Positions 27,671-37,964 are shown, counted from the first letter of the stretch. The stretch is DNA of 64,000 bases from an uncultured Paracoccaceae bacterium (GCA_913061275.1 CAJXSR010000012.1:35701-99700); one strand, 5' to 3'. Numbers and translations: made by a program. The notes: a model not told the origin generated them from the sequence alone.

Positions 27671-28464
27671 ATTGCGGCCCTCACATCGATGGGTTGATTG
27701 ATCTTAATTAAACTGGATTTAAGTAAATCAGCCAACATTTTTGCCATTTCATCTATCTGTGTTTCGGTTTCAAGCAAATCATTACGCACTTCGATCATTA
27801 CGTTAATCAGGCCATTATCCGTGCCATGAACCTGCAAAGTATGGGCGACACCATCTTGTTGTGAATAGGGTTCATTCAGATCAACGCGCCAATTAGATTG
27901 GTTTTGCGCCAAACTCACCATTGTCATTGCAAGTTCGCTATCTTTGTCGTGAATAATACCAATCTCTGTATCTCGGACATGCCCGTTGTAAATCTTCGTA
28001 AAGCTATGAATTGTAACAATTATAGGCGCGTTTCCATGTTTTTTAATGGTTTGCGTTAATAAACTCACAAATGGCAAATAAACCGTATCCACCCTTTCAC
28101 GCATTTGCGCTTGGGTTAGGTTTCTATTGCCCGGAATTTCGATTTGTTCACTAATATCCCGCATAGCATCTGGGGATGTGGGCGGCCTGTTGCAGTCATA
28201 TACAAGCCGCGAAACTGTACTAACGACTAGGGCTGCGTCCAACAATTTGCTTAGCTTTTCTGACAGGCAGAAGGCACCAGGATCCCAAGCCGCATGAGAT
28301 GTTTTATCTGCTTCACTCAGGCCCAAATCATTGTAACGTTGAGGGAAATGTTTACTGGCATGTTCACACACCAATATCACTCTGGATTGCGCCTGCTCGT
28401 TCAACAGCTCAGCAGCACTACTTGTCGTATCAGACAAGTTATTATCAACCCTAGCTTGATGCAA
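27667..28464 (-). CDS. N-formylglutamate amidohydrolase family protein
   Basis: 265 residues. VILVCEHASKHFPQRYNDLGLSEADKTSHAAWDPGA carries the zinc-ligand pattern of the FGase family (EH...H...WD), with VYDCNRPP and VTIHSFTKIYNG as further conserved blocks. Members cleave N-formylglutamate or related N-acyl amino acids. It is first in the TRAP operon and overlaps dctQ by 4 bp, suggesting that the imported compound, or an intermediate from it, is an N-acylated amino acid. Histidine-degradation genes are absent, so a Hut role is unlikely. Confidence 0.85.
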   Translation of the reverse strand: MHQARVDNNLSDTTSSAAELLNEQAQSRVILVCEHASKHFPQRYNDLGLSEADKTSHAAWDPGAFCLSEKLSKLLDAALVVSTVSRLVYDCNRPPTSPDAMRDISEQIEIPGNRNLTQAQMRERVDTVYLPFVSLLTQTIKKHGNAPIIVTIHSFTKIYNGHVRDTEIGIIHDKDSELAMTMVSLAQNQSNWRVDLNEPYSQQDGVAHTLQVHGTDNGLINVMIEVRNDLLETETQIDEMAKMLADLLKSSLIKINQPIDVRAAI

Positions 28465-28697
28465 AACGATTCCCCAAATTCAGTATTGGTAAATTCTCTT
28501 CAGTATGAACACTTCTGTCAACATCCTTTCCGAAAAATTCTCTTCAAGTTCAATCCTCTTGTAAGAATATGTTCATAAATTAAATTTTAGCTAATAACAG
28601 TTACGTCACCATTGCTAAAATACTGTATTCTTATAATTCTGGCCAAACTATAATCGGATAATTATCCACTATAGGTAGATAGCAAGGCAAAAATTGT

Positions 28698-29159
28698 ATG
28701 ATTAACTTAATTGTAAACGGAAAAAACCATCAATTAGACATAGAAGATGAGATGCCGCTTTTATGGGTATTACGCGATGAATTGGGCATTACAGGCCCAA
28801 AATATGGCTGTGGTATTGCCCAATGCGGTGCCTGTACTGTTCATGTGGGTGGTCAGGCTGTGCGTTCTTGTTCAATGCCTATCGGGGACGTTGACGGGCC
28901 GGTTACAACCATCGAAGGCTTGGGTGTACCCACTGCATTGCACGCGGTGCAACAAGCCTGGATTGAACACCAAGTTGCCCAATGCGGCTACTGTCAATCA
29001 GGGCAGATCATGACAACAGCTGCTTTTCTGGCTGAAACCCCCGACCCAACAGATGAAGATATAGATGAGGCTTTATCTGGAAACCTATGCAGGTGCGGTA
29101 CTTATCCGCGCATTCGTGCGGCAGTAAAAACCGCCGCCAAAAACCTGAAAGAGGCATAA
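28698..29159 (+). CDS. [2Fe-2S] subunit of a xanthine-oxidase-family dehydrogenase
   Basis: 153 residues. The plant-type cluster is bound by Cys in [15 protein letters not shown] and the later Cys of RSCSMPIG. The second, helical cluster is bound by CGYCQSGQ and [12 protein letters not shown]. This is the two-domain small subunit (IorA-like) of molybdenum hydroxylases such as isoquinoline 1-oxidoreductase and periplasmic aldehyde dehydrogenases. It lies one base before the large subunit. It has no signal peptide, so it would be exported with its Tat-bearing partner. Confidence 0.93.
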   Translation: MINLIVNGKNHQLDIEDEMPLLWVLRDELGITGPKYGCGIAQCGACTVHVGGQAVRSCSMPIGDVDGPVTTIEGLGVPTALHAVQQAWIEHQVAQCGYCQSGQIMTTAAFLAETPDPTDEDIDEALSGNLCRCGTYPRIRAAVKTAAKNLKEA

Positions 29160-29160
29160 G

Positions 29161-31401
29161 ATGGGGCGCATAAAAACCATTGCACGACGTACATTCCTAA
29201 TCGGGTCAGTTGCCATCGCAGGCGGTGTAGCATTTGGCTATTACGCCTATAAAAAACCCGTTGCTAACCCACTGCTAGACGATTTATCAACGGGTGAAGC
29301 CGCAATAACACCCTATGTTCGCATCGACGCAAACGGTGTCACAATCATTACACCACGTGCGGATAAAGGTCAGGGCACCTATTCAATTCAGGCAGCCCTT
29401 GTTGCCGAAGAATTAGATATTGCGTGGCAGGATATTCAGGTTGATCCCGGCCCCCCTAGCCCTGCCTATTATAATGAGGCTGTTTTGGCAGATGGCCTGC
29501 CTTTTGCCGCTGTCGATGAAAGCTTTATTGCCAAAACAGGCCGCGCAAGTGGTGGCGTATTTGGAAAGTTATTAGGCATACAAATAACCGGCGGTTCTAG
29601 CACCGTGCCTGATGCTTATGAAAAACTACGTGTTGCGGGTGCTATAGCACGCGAGGTTTTGTTACTTGCCGCCGCGGAAAAAACAGGGATTAGCGCGTCA
29701 AAGCTAACAACGAATGACGGCGCGGTTTTACTGCCCGATGGTTCACGAATTGCTTATACTGAATTGGCTGTTATTGCAGCAGGCATCACACCACCAAGCG
29801 AGGTTAAACTTAAACCAGAAAGTGAATGGCGGTATTTGGGCAAAGATATGCAGCGCATTGATATGGTCGCTAAATCCACTGGCACACAGGTTTACGGCAT
29901 TGATCTGGCTTTTGATGGAATGGTCTATGCAACTGTGCGCACTAACCCACATGTTGGCGGGCCTGCTGGAAAATATGATGCTCGCAAAGCCGAAAAAATG
30001 CGCGGCGTGCATAAAGTTATCCCTGTTACAGGCGGTGCAGGCGTTATTGCAGACAATACATGGCGCGCTATTCAGGCAGCAAACGCAATTAAGTTTACAT
30101 GGGACAAAACAACATTACCCGCAACACACGAAGAGTTATGGGATAAAATCAGCGCGTCGTTCCACCCAGATATGTACGACAGTCAGTTAAAAGATATAGG
30201 TGATGTTGATGCGGCGCTGAATGCGAGTGATATAGTAAACGCCGAATACCGTATCCCCAATCTGGCCCATGCACCACTAGAGCCAATGAATGCCGTGGTA
30301 TTGCTGAAAAATGGCCGTCTGGACATTTGGACAGGCACCCAGATACCACGTTTCTTGGTTGCCACGGCTTCGAAAATATCGGGCTTAGATGCGGAAAACA
30401 TTTATTTGCATGTCCAAATGATGGGCGGCAGTTTTGGGCGCCGTTTGGAAGATGATTATGTCCGTTCTGCGATTGAATTAGCAATCGCGATGGAAGGTAC
30501 AGCTGTTAAAATGACATGGTCACGCGAAGAAGACATGACCCATGATTTTCCGCGCACCATGCAAATGTCACGCGCGTCAGGTACCATAAAAGACGGTCAT
30601 GTTCACGCTTACAAACTTGATATTGCAGCGTTTTCCACAACAGAATCGCAGATGGGCCGCCAAGGTTTACCCTCAGTCGGGCCAGATGTGGCTATTGTTG
30701 CAGGGGCGTGGGATCAACCGTTTTCCATTCCACATTATCAGATCACAGGCTACCGTGTACCCGCATTGGTGCCCGTTAGTTCTTGGCGTTCTGTTGGGGC
30801 CTCTGGCAACGGTTTTTTGCATGACGCATTTCTAGACGAGTTGATACATAAAGCGAGGGCAGACCCATTGACAGAACGCATTCGACTTTGTTCGCATGAA
30901 AACTCACGCAAAGTTTTAGAAGCGGTTGGTGAGATGTCAAATTGGGGCATTGATTTAGGCCCAAACAGGGGGCGCGGTGTTGCTTTCACCTTGTCATTCG
31001 GGGTGCCAGTGGCAGAGGTGGTTGAAGTTACAAATACGCCTGACGGCATTAAAATTGACAAGGTTTATGTCGCAGTTGAAGTCGGTAAAATTTTGGACCC
31101 GATCAACTTTGAAAATCAAGTTCAGGGCGGGGTGATTTGGGGTTTAGGCCATGCAATATCGGCAGAGCTAACCTATACAAACGGCAAACCCGATCAGGAA
31201 AATTTTGACAGTTACGAAGCCATTAGATTGTATCAAGCCCCCGAAGTTATTGTACGCGGGTTGGAAAACGGCAGTGAAATTCGCGGCATTGGCGAACCTC
31301 CAGTCCCCCCTGCCGCCCCTGCCCTTGCAAATGCAATTTTCGCGGCAACTGGGCAGCGTATTCGTGAATTACCCTTAAACAAACACATTGATTTTGTGTG
31401 A
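29161..31401 (+). CDS. Molybdopterin-binding subunit of a xanthine-oxidase-family dehydrogenase (IorB-like)
   Basis: 746 residues. The N-terminus ARRTFLIGSVAIAGGVAFGYY is a twin-arginine signal or anchor, so the enzyme works in the periplasm. Conserved molybdenum-cofactor segments are seen: MMGGSFGRRLEDDYV, SWRSVGASGNGFLHDAF and, near the end, the catalytic Glu in GIGEPPVPPAAPALANAIF. The order matches isoquinoline 1-oxidoreductase beta chains. The usual third partner, a membrane cytochrome c, is not adjacent. The substrate, an aldehyde or N-heterocycle, is unknown. A DMGDH-like gene converges downstream. Confidence 0.92.
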   Translation: MGRIKTIARRTFLIGSVAIAGGVAFGYYAYKKPVANPLLDDLSTGEAAITPYVRIDANGVTIITPRADKGQGTYSIQAALVAEELDIAWQDIQVDPGPPSPAYYNEAVLADGLPFAAVDESFIAKTGRASGGVFGKLLGIQITGGSSTVPDAYEKLRVAGAIAREVLLLAAAEKTGISASKLTTNDGAVLLPDGSRIAYTELAVIAAGITPPSEVKLKPESEWRYLGKDMQRIDMVAKSTGTQVYGIDLAFDGMVYATVRTNPHVGGPAGKYDARKAEKMRGVHKVIPVTGGAGVIADNTWRAIQAANAIKFTWDKTTLPATHEELWDKISASFHPDMYDSQLKDIGDVDAALNASDIVNAEYRIPNLAHAPLEPMNAVVLLKNGRLDIWTGTQIPRFLVATASKISGLDAENIYLHVQMMGGSFGRRLEDDYVRSAIELAIAMEGTAVKMTWSREEDMTHDFPRTMQMSRASGTIKDGHVHAYKLDIAAFSTTESQMGRQGLPSVGPDVAIVAGAWDQPFSIPHYQITGYRVPALVPVSSWRSVGASGNGFLHDAFLDELIHKARADPLTERIRLCSHENSRKVLEAVGEMSNWGIDLGPNRGRGVAFTLSFGVPVAEVVEVTNTPDGIKIDKVYVAVEVGKILDPINFENQVQGGVIWGLGHAISAELTYTNGKPDQENFDSYEAIRLYQAPEVIVRGLENGSEIRGIGEPPVPPAAPALANAIFAATGQRIRELPLNKHIDFV

Positions 31402-31518
31402 TATTGATCGCAAGCGCGGTTTTGGCCAGAAAGTTGCGTGCTTTGAATGCACAGTATATAATACAAACACAAATATGTTACACACCCTGATTTTGACACA
31501 ACAATCAAAGCGTTTAAA

Positions 31519-33966
31519 TCAGGATTTCACTTTGACCATAGCAGGATCATAAAGCGGCTTTGTATGAACCGTGCAAGCAAAGCGTTTTGCTGCGACTTCC
31601 AGTTCGTAAACCCCTGATGCAATATAGGCATCGTCCACGCCTTTTGGATTGCGGATATATCCATAACCTATTGATTTTCCTATGGTATAACCATACCCTC
31701 CAGAACTAAGCCACCCGACCCGTTTACCATTCCGAAAGATTGTTTCACGCCCCAACAAAATGGCATCTGGATCATCCAATGTGAAACCTGCCATGACTTT
31801 TTTCACACCGTTTTGTTTTTGTGCTTCCATTACCGCACGCCCTTTGAAAGCTGTTTTCGTTTGCAGCTTTACTGCCCACCCAAGGCCTGCTTCAATCGGG
31901 GTGTGGTCGGGGCCAATATCTGCCCCCCATGCGCGATATGCTTTTTCAAGACGGCAACTTTCGATGGCACGGTAACCCGCATTGACCAACCCATATGTCT
32001 TGCCCGCACCCATTAACGCATCATAAACAGCGATGGCATATTCAACAGGCAGGTGTAATTCCCACCCCAGTTCGCCCACATAAGTGACCCGTAAGGCCAG
32101 AACCGGGCAGCCGGCAATACCGATTTTTTTCACGGTACCAAATTTAAAGCCGTCATTAGAAACATCATCAGGGGTGATTTGCGCCAATATATCACGCGCT
32201 TTGGGCCCCATCAGAGATAAAACTGCGCTGGCTGATGTCACATCAAACAACTGACAGTTCATATCTGCAGGTATATTGCGGCTGATCCAGTTAAAATCGT
32301 GGGTGGCAAAGCCTGTGCCCGTAATAATATAAAACTCATCTTCGCGCACCCGTGCAACAGTCAGATCACATTCAATACCACCGTTATCATTCAACATTTG
32401 GGTGTAGGTTAATGCCCCCACGGGCTTATCAACATTATTAGCCGCAATCCAGTTCAGTGCTGACAAAGCATCGGGGCCTTTCAGGATGAATTTGGCAAAT
32501 GAGCTTTGATCGAATATTACTGCCGCTTCACGAACGGCTTGATGCTCGCGCCCGACCGCACCAAACCAGTTTTGACGCCCGAAACCGTAAACATCCTTTG
32601 CTGTTTCCCCAAGGGCTGCATCCGCAAACCAATTAGGGCGTTCCCAGCCCAGTTTTTCACCAAAACAAGCCCCTTGATCTTTCAAGGATTGATATAGTGG
32701 TGATTTACGGCAAGGGCGGCCAGATGCGTTTTCCTCATGCGGCCATCCCATTGTATAATGTTTGGTATATGCTTCAATGGTGCGGGTGCGTACCCAGTCT
32801 GTGTCATAATGTGGGCTTCCAAAACGGCGAATGTCAGCAGACCACAGATCATAAGGGGGCGCACCTGTTTTTACCCATTCTGCAAGGGCCATACCTGCCC
32901 CACCTCCTGCTGCTATGCCAAAAGCGTTAAACCCTGCCCCGACAAAGAAGTTTTTCATCTCTGGGGCTTCGCCGATGATAAAGTTACCATCAGGTGTAAA
33001 GCTTTCCGGCCCGTTGGTTAAGGTTTTAATACCTGCGGTTTCCAATGCCGGTACCCGATCCAATGACAATTCCATTAATTGTTCGAAATGGTCAAAATTA
33101 CTGTCCAGCAATGTATAGTGGAACCCCTTAGGAAAGCCATCCTTCGCCCAAGGTATAGGATTTGGCTCATACCCGCCCATCACCAACCCACCAACCTCTT
33201 CTTTGTAATAGGTAAGCCTGTCGGGATCACGCAATGTGGGTAAAATTTTTGGCATACCTTCTATCGCTTCGGTTACCATATACTGATGTTCCATACTAAC
33301 CAGCGGTACGTTGACACCGAAACGGCGGGCAAATTCGCGACTCCATTGCCCAGCACATAGAACTACTTTTTCACATTCAATACGGCCCTGTTGGGTTATA
33401 ACCGCTTTGATTTTGCCTTTGTCGACCTCTAGATTAATTACTTTGGTGTCTTCGAAGATTTTTGCCCCCGCCATACGCGCACCCTTGGCAAGTGCTTGTG
33501 TAATATCCGACGGGTTTGCTTGACCATCAGTGGGCATGAAAGCTGCCCCGATTACATCATCAATATTCATCAGGGGCCACAGGCTAAGGGCCTCTTGCGG
33601 TGTAAGAAGATCCATTTGCAGGCCAAAAGAACGCGCAGTCGTAGCTTGACGCTTTACCTCAATCCAACGATCTTGATTGCATGCAAGGCGCAACCCACCA
33701 TTCATTTTCCAGCCTGTCCCAAGACCAGTTTCAGCCTCTATACTGTTATACAGCTCAACTGAATACCCCAGTAACTGGGTAATATTCGCGTTAGAGCGCA
33801 ACTGCCCAACAAGGCCTGCGGCATGAAAAGTGGTGCCAGATGTCAATTTTTTACGTTCTAAAACAACGGTTTCTACACCCATTTTTGCCAAGTGATACGC
33901 GGTTGAACATCCAATAATGCCGCCCCCTATGATGACAGTTTTAGAAGAACTGGGTAATTTATGCAT
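31519..33966 (-). CDS. FAD-dependent dimethylglycine/sarcosine dehydrogenase-like protein with aminomethyltransferase domain
   Basis: 815 residues from the ATG at 33966 (MHKLPSSSKT); longer upstream readings would overlap the neighbouring gene. The N-terminal Rossmann motif is VIIGGGIIGCSTAYHLAKMG, followed by GTTFHAAGLVGQLRS, the region of covalent FAD attachment in DMGDH. The DAO domain runs to about 380, followed by the FAO_M segment and a GCV_T folate-binding domain (about 420-800) with GYRAIESCRLEKAYRAWGADI. Such enzymes oxidatively demethylate dimethylglycine or sarcosine and trap formaldehyde on tetrahydrofolate. It follows the kinase-like gene by 7 bp. Confidence 0.9.
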   Translation of the reverse strand: MHKLPSSSKTVIIGGGIIGCSTAYHLAKMGVETVVLERKKLTSGTTFHAAGLVGQLRSNANITQLLGYSVELYNSIEAETGLGTGWKMNGGLRLACNQDRWIEVKRQATTARSFGLQMDLLTPQEALSLWPLMNIDDVIGAAFMPTDGQANPSDITQALAKGARMAGAKIFEDTKVINLEVDKGKIKAVITQQGRIECEKVVLCAGQWSREFARRFGVNVPLVSMEHQYMVTEAIEGMPKILPTLRDPDRLTYYKEEVGGLVMGGYEPNPIPWAKDGFPKGFHYTLLDSNFDHFEQLMELSLDRVPALETAGIKTLTNGPESFTPDGNFIIGEAPEMKNFFVGAGFNAFGIAAGGGAGMALAEWVKTGAPPYDLWSADIRRFGSPHYDTDWVRTRTIEAYTKHYTMGWPHEENASGRPCRKSPLYQSLKDQGACFGEKLGWERPNWFADAALGETAKDVYGFGRQNWFGAVGREHQAVREAAVIFDQSSFAKFILKGPDALSALNWIAANNVDKPVGALTYTQMLNDNGGIECDLTVARVREDEFYIITGTGFATHDFNWISRNIPADMNCQLFDVTSASAVLSLMGPKARDILAQITPDDVSNDGFKFGTVKKIGIAGCPVLALRVTYVGELGWELHLPVEYAIAVYDALMGAGKTYGLVNAGYRAIESCRLEKAYRAWGADIGPDHTPIEAGLGWAVKLQTKTAFKGRAVMEAQKQNGVKKVMAGFTLDDPDAILLGRETIFRNGKRVGWLSSGGYGYTIGKSIGYGYIRNPKGVDDAYIASGVYELEVAAKRFACTVHTKPLYDPAMVKVKS

Positions 33967-33973
33967 AGCGACC

Positions 33974-34864
33974 TCAGAGTTGTAAATATTCGGAATGGGT
34001 TTTGCGAAACCGCGCAAGGTTTTCAACCGTATAGGCGGCATAATCAAAGGCAATGTCAGAGCTGAGTTCAGAAACCATGCTCCACAAGGTTTCACGCAAA
34101 AGAGACGCGCATTTAAAAGCGTTATATCGGCGCATCAATCCTGCATTAATTGGTGCTTCAAAGTAATTTTCCAATAACCAGACTTCCTGATCCGCATCCA
34201 AACCATTGTTTGACGCCAAACCGCCCAAATCAAACAAGGGTGAATTAAAGCCTGCGTAATCCCAATCAATCAGCCACAAACGATTGCCGTCATCCAGAAA
34301 GTTTGCGGCCAGTAAATCATTATGGCCAAACACCATATCAAACGGCCCTGCTGCCTGTTCAAGGTTTGCACTGGTTTTTGCCAGTTCTGGCAATAGGGTT
34401 TGATATGTGCTGTGTGCCGCATTCAACGTGGCAATGTAATCTTGAATGACATGGAATACCCAGAAAAGAAGTGCTGGGCCACGCAGGTATTTTGGCACAT
34501 CGCTATGGCATTTTCGGATCAAGGGCAAAACACGGGCCAAGGTTTTGGGATCACGTAAGTTTTCAGGCGTATAGGTTTGGCATTCAATGAACTCCAGCAC
34601 TGTAATGCCTTTTTCCGTGTAAATAACCGCAGGAGATAGGCCTGCGGCATGTGCTGCACGCGATGCCGCCAACTCGTTAAACCGCATGACATGATGCTGG
34701 GGAATATCCTCACCCAGGCGCAACACGTATTTAGCTACCTCGTCAGTAATCACATAATTTACGTTAGTAATGCCACCACCCAGACGGGATATTTCTATAT
34801 CCCCCTGCCACAAAGGTAATGCCCTGATACGGTGTGAAAGTTTTTGATCCAAGAAAGGCCTCAT
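33974..34864 (-). CDS. Choline-kinase/aminoglycoside-phosphotransferase-like kinase
   Basis: 296 residues. The kinase-like fold has ISRLGGGITNVNYVI as the nucleotide loop, the catalytic H-x-D-x4-N as GHNDLLAANFL and the metal-binding Asp in LWLIDWDYAGFNSP, which is the choline/ethanolamine kinase version. It begins the operon with the DMGDH-like gene (7-bp gap) and is divergent from a DeoR regulator. Context suggests phosphorylation of choline, ethanolamine or a related methylated amino alcohol rather than antibiotic resistance. Confidence 0.87.
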   Translation of the reverse strand: MRPFLDQKLSHRIRALPLWQGDIEISRLGGGITNVNYVITDEVAKYVLRLGEDIPQHHVMRFNELAASRAAHAAGLSPAVIYTEKGITVLEFIECQTYTPENLRDPKTLARVLPLIRKCHSDVPKYLRGPALLFWVFHVIQDYIATLNAAHSTYQTLLPELAKTSANLEQAAGPFDMVFGHNDLLAANFLDDGNRLWLIDWDYAGFNSPLFDLGGLASNNGLDADQEVWLLENYFEAPINAGLMRRYNAFKCASLLRETLWSMVSELSSDIAFDYAAYTVENLARFRKTHSEYLQL

Positions 34865-34954
34865 TTTTTTTCAGGTATGGCATTAATTCTATACCGAAAT
34901 AGATTCGCTATAGTGCTAATAATCTGTTGAATAAGTCACATTTGTCAACAAATA

Positions 34955-34989
34955 CCACAAAATTTAAACTATAATGTTGTTATTTGTGG
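34955..34989. promoter_or_regulatory. Inverted repeat, candidate operator between the kinase and DeoR genes
   Basis: CCACAAA (34955-34961) and TTTGTGG (34983-34989) are inverted 7-mers, 21 bp apart, in the AT-rich divergent spacer. The position is right for a DeoR-type regulator controlling itself and the kinase-DMGDH operon. Binding is inferred from position and symmetry only. Confidence 0.35.
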
Positions 34990-35030
34990 GTTATAAATTA
35001 GTTATCACTCTAAATCGGGTAGGATCACAC

Positions 35031-35819
35031 ATGCAGGAACAATCTGAACACACAAACCACCGCGAACAGGAAATTTTGCGCGAGTTGCGCCTTGCCGGTG
35101 GCACCAGCAGGGTGGGTTTTCTTGCCAGCAGACTGGGCGTTTCCGACGAAACAATACGACGCAATATCAAAACACTTGCGGCACGCGCACTGGTGCGAAA
35201 AGTGCATGGCGGTGTTGTTTTGGTGGGCAATCCAAGCCTTACCGAACAACCGTTTCAGTCACGTATGGATCAAAACACAGGAACCAAGCAGCGGCTGGCC
35301 CAAAGGGTTGCAGAAATGATTTCAGATGGCGATTCTGTGTTTTTAGACATAGGCTCTACCACTGCGTATGTCGCAGAGGCCCTGCGCAATCATCACGCGC
35401 TTTATGTGGTTACAAATTCACTTGCAGTTTCACAATCACTGGCAACCCGTAACAACAATCGGGTATTTATGGCAGGAGGCGAGTTGCGCCCGCATGATGG
35501 GGGAGCGTTTGGACTGGATGCAATTCGATTTATCCAACGTTTCAATGTGAAGTACGCCGTGTTCTCGGTTGCAGCAATACATGCGGATGCAGGATTTATG
35601 CTGCATGACATCCAAGAAGCCGACCTGTCACGGACAGCTGCAAAACAAGCACAAACACGCATTGTCGTGGCGGATCATGAAAAATTCGGGCAACGCGCCC
35701 CAGTTGTTATAGAAGACCCCTCGCAATTTGACGTCATTGTGACCGATAAAACCCCACCAGATGAGATTGTTAGTATGCTGTCACAACACGCAATCTCTAC
35801 GCTGTTACCAGAAAACTAA
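35031..35819 (+). CDS. DeoR-family transcriptional regulator
   Basis: 262 residues from the ATG at 35031 (MQEQSEHTNHREQEILREL). The N-terminal winged helix has GFLASRLGVSDETIRRNIKTLAARALVRKVHGGVVLV, the DeoR signature. The C-terminal DeoRC sensor domain has DGDSVFLDIGSTTAYVAEAL and VVADHEKFGQRAPVV, typical for binding a phosphorylated ligand. The product of the divergent kinase is a natural candidate effector. The regulator likely represses the kinase and DMGDH-like genes until substrate is present. Confidence 0.9.
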   Translation: MQEQSEHTNHREQEILRELRLAGGTSRVGFLASRLGVSDETIRRNIKTLAARALVRKVHGGVVLVGNPSLTEQPFQSRMDQNTGTKQRLAQRVAEMISDGDSVFLDIGSTTAYVAEALRNHHALYVVTNSLAVSQSLATRNNNRVFMAGGELRPHDGGAFGLDAIRFIQRFNVKYAVFSVAAIHADAGFMLHDIQEADLSRTAAKQAQTRIVVADHEKFGQRAPVVIEDPSQFDVIVTDKTPPDEIVSMLSQHAISTLLPEN

Positions 35820-35995
35820 GTGCAGGTTTCGTACAATAGAGACCATACTAATGCCCCTTACTAGGCCCAGTATTATGAAAATTCTTTGCGCGTAATTGAC
35901 AGGTTGAAAATAGTAAGGTGACATGCAAGATATGCTTAGAAAATATAAGAATTAAGCGCCCTAAAAATTACACCAGAATAAAATATGGAATTTAT

Positions 35996-37261
35996 ATGCA
36001 ATACAGACGTGAAATAGACGGATTACGTGCCGTTGCAGTTATACCCGTCATACTTTTTCACGCAGGGTTTACTATTTTTAGCGGCGGTTATGTTGGGGTG
36101 GATATTTTCTTTGTCATCTCTGGATATCTCATTACCAGTATTATTATTAGCGAACTTGATCAAGGAAAGTTTTCTATTTTAAAGTTTTACGAACGGCGGG
36201 CACGGCGTATTTTGCCAGCCTTGTTCTTCGTCATGTTATTTTGCATACCCTTCGCATGGATATGGATGTTGCCCTCGCAATTTCTCGATTTCTCTCAAAG
36301 CCTTATTGCTGTCAGTTTATTTGTGTCAAATATTTTATTTTGGCAGGAAACTGGGTATTTTGCAGCTGCCTCAGAAGAAAAGCCGCTTTTGCACACTTGG
36401 AGTTTAGCGGTTGAAGAGCAATATTACATGCTCTTCCCAATATTTTTAATATTGCTCTGGCGTTTTGGTCGCAATCCAATATTTTACAGCATCCTCGTCA
36501 TTTCCATTTTCAGCCTTCTATTAAGCGAATGGGGTTGGCGCAACGCACCTTCTGCTAATTTTTATCTCGCACCATCACGTGTTTGGGAATTACTTGCAGG
36601 GTCAATTTGTGCATTTTTACAGTTTAATAAAACGCAAAAAGCAAGCAATATATTGTCTGCATCTGGACTTATACTTATTGTTTTTGCGATCTTTTACTAT
36701 GGAGAAGATACACCATTTCCGTCAGTATATGGTCTAGTACCAGTTGTAGGGACGGCACTTATTATCCTCTATGGTTCTCATGATACTTGGGTTGCCAAAC
36801 TGCTTTCTATGAAAGCATTTGTTGGCATTGGGCTTATAAGCTACAGTGCTTATTTGTGGCATCAACCTTTATTCGCATTTGCACGCATTAGAAGTCTGAC
36901 ACCACCAGAACAGTGGTTAATGATGTTGTTAGCTGTTGCGTCATTAATATTAGCATATCTTAGCTGGCGGTATGTGGAATATCCATTTCGAAAACGAACA
37001 TTTCCATCCTTACCTTCGCAACGCGCAATATTCAGCACTGCCAGCGTTATTAGTGCCGCCTTTATTATTTTAGGACTGTATGGGCATTTTGAAGATGGAC
37101 TTAAGAATAGATTAAACCCGTTGCCAGGATATACTGATATTAAAAGTGATTTCGCAAAAATCGATAATGGATGGTGCTTCTACAGTATTGACACGCTCAG
37201 GTATCTGAAAGGCGGAGATGACGCGCTTAATTGCTACGTCGGTGTAGATTTATCTGATTAA
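35996..37261 (+). pseudogene. Acyltransferase 3 (OafA-like), membrane part of a gene split by an in-frame TAA
   Basis: 421 residues from the ATG at 35996 (MQYRREIDGLRAVAVIPVILFH), the standard start of OafA/YrhL-type O-acyltransferases; FISG-like FFVISGYLITSIII and LPSQFLDFSQSLI follow, with about ten spans. The family usually continues into a periplasmic SGNH domain. Here reading stops at TAA (37259-37261), and the same frame resumes at once as KGVLFGDSFAGQ, the start of the SGNH domain. A single nonsense change, or a sequencing error, therefore splits a protein of about 640 residues. The membrane domain alone might keep function. The gene is AT-rich like the island to its right. Confidence 0.8.
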
Positions 37262-37915
37262 AAAGGGGTGCTGTTTGGAGATTCTTTTGCTGGGCAATAT
37301 GAACCATTTTGGGATATTGTTGGCACCCAACTTAAGATAAATATACAATCAATAACTACAAATTGGTGTTATCCAAGTATATCAGATGGATTTACAGGAC
37401 GTGTCACTAGCAAGGCATATGAACAATGCAAATTCAACAGGAGATATTTTGAAAATTCACTAAAAGATTTCGACTTTGTAATATTTGGTGGACAATGGGC
37501 CGATGTAATTAAGAAACAAAAATTTAATGAAGTGCTTGAGATTATAAATATTGCTGCCGCCGACGAAGAAAAGCTTGTGATAATAATGCCAAGTCCAGAA
37601 CTTTTCATTAAAAGATCACTTAAAAACTATATTTATCGCCCCTCTATCGAAAACACACTCGTCAACTCAGTTAAGGAACAACACGCAGCGATTGCTAACA
37701 AACGGTTAAGCGATGAAGCCAATAATTTTGAGAATGTATTTTTTCTGGAAAGGCATTCAATATTCAGGAATAGTGGATTACCTTCAGCTTTAACCAATGA
37801 TAACTTACCGTATCCGTCAGATGGAAGCCATATTAGTATTTATGGTGCAAAAAAAGCGGCTGAAACATTTTTGCAAACGGATACATTTGAACGTATTAAT
37901 ATGTTCATGAATTAA
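37262..37915 (+). pseudogene. SGNH hydrolase-like domain, downstream part of the split acyltransferase
   Basis: About 217 residues in the same frame as the upstream part. The block-I catalytic Ser lies in LFGDSFAGQYEPFWD, VIFGGQWADVI resembles the following block, and the late YPSDGSHISIYGAKKAAETF gives the D-x-x-H of block V, so the SGNH triad looks complete. In intact proteins this domain completes sugar O-acetylation in the periplasm. Re-initiation at the GTG at 37268 would make a cytoplasmic fragment without the membrane part, probably useless. Good conservation implies that the stop is recent, read through or an error. Confidence 0.75.
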
Positions 37916-37964
37916 AATATTAGTGCAGCTAGATAAATCGGGTCTGCCCCGCTTTAGTTTTACT

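Noticed and set aside
33967..34095. An N-terminal extension of 43 residues on the DMGDH-like protein
   Set aside because: It would overlap the kinase gene by over 100 bp and lies before the Rossmann start; the ATG at 33966 fits the family length.
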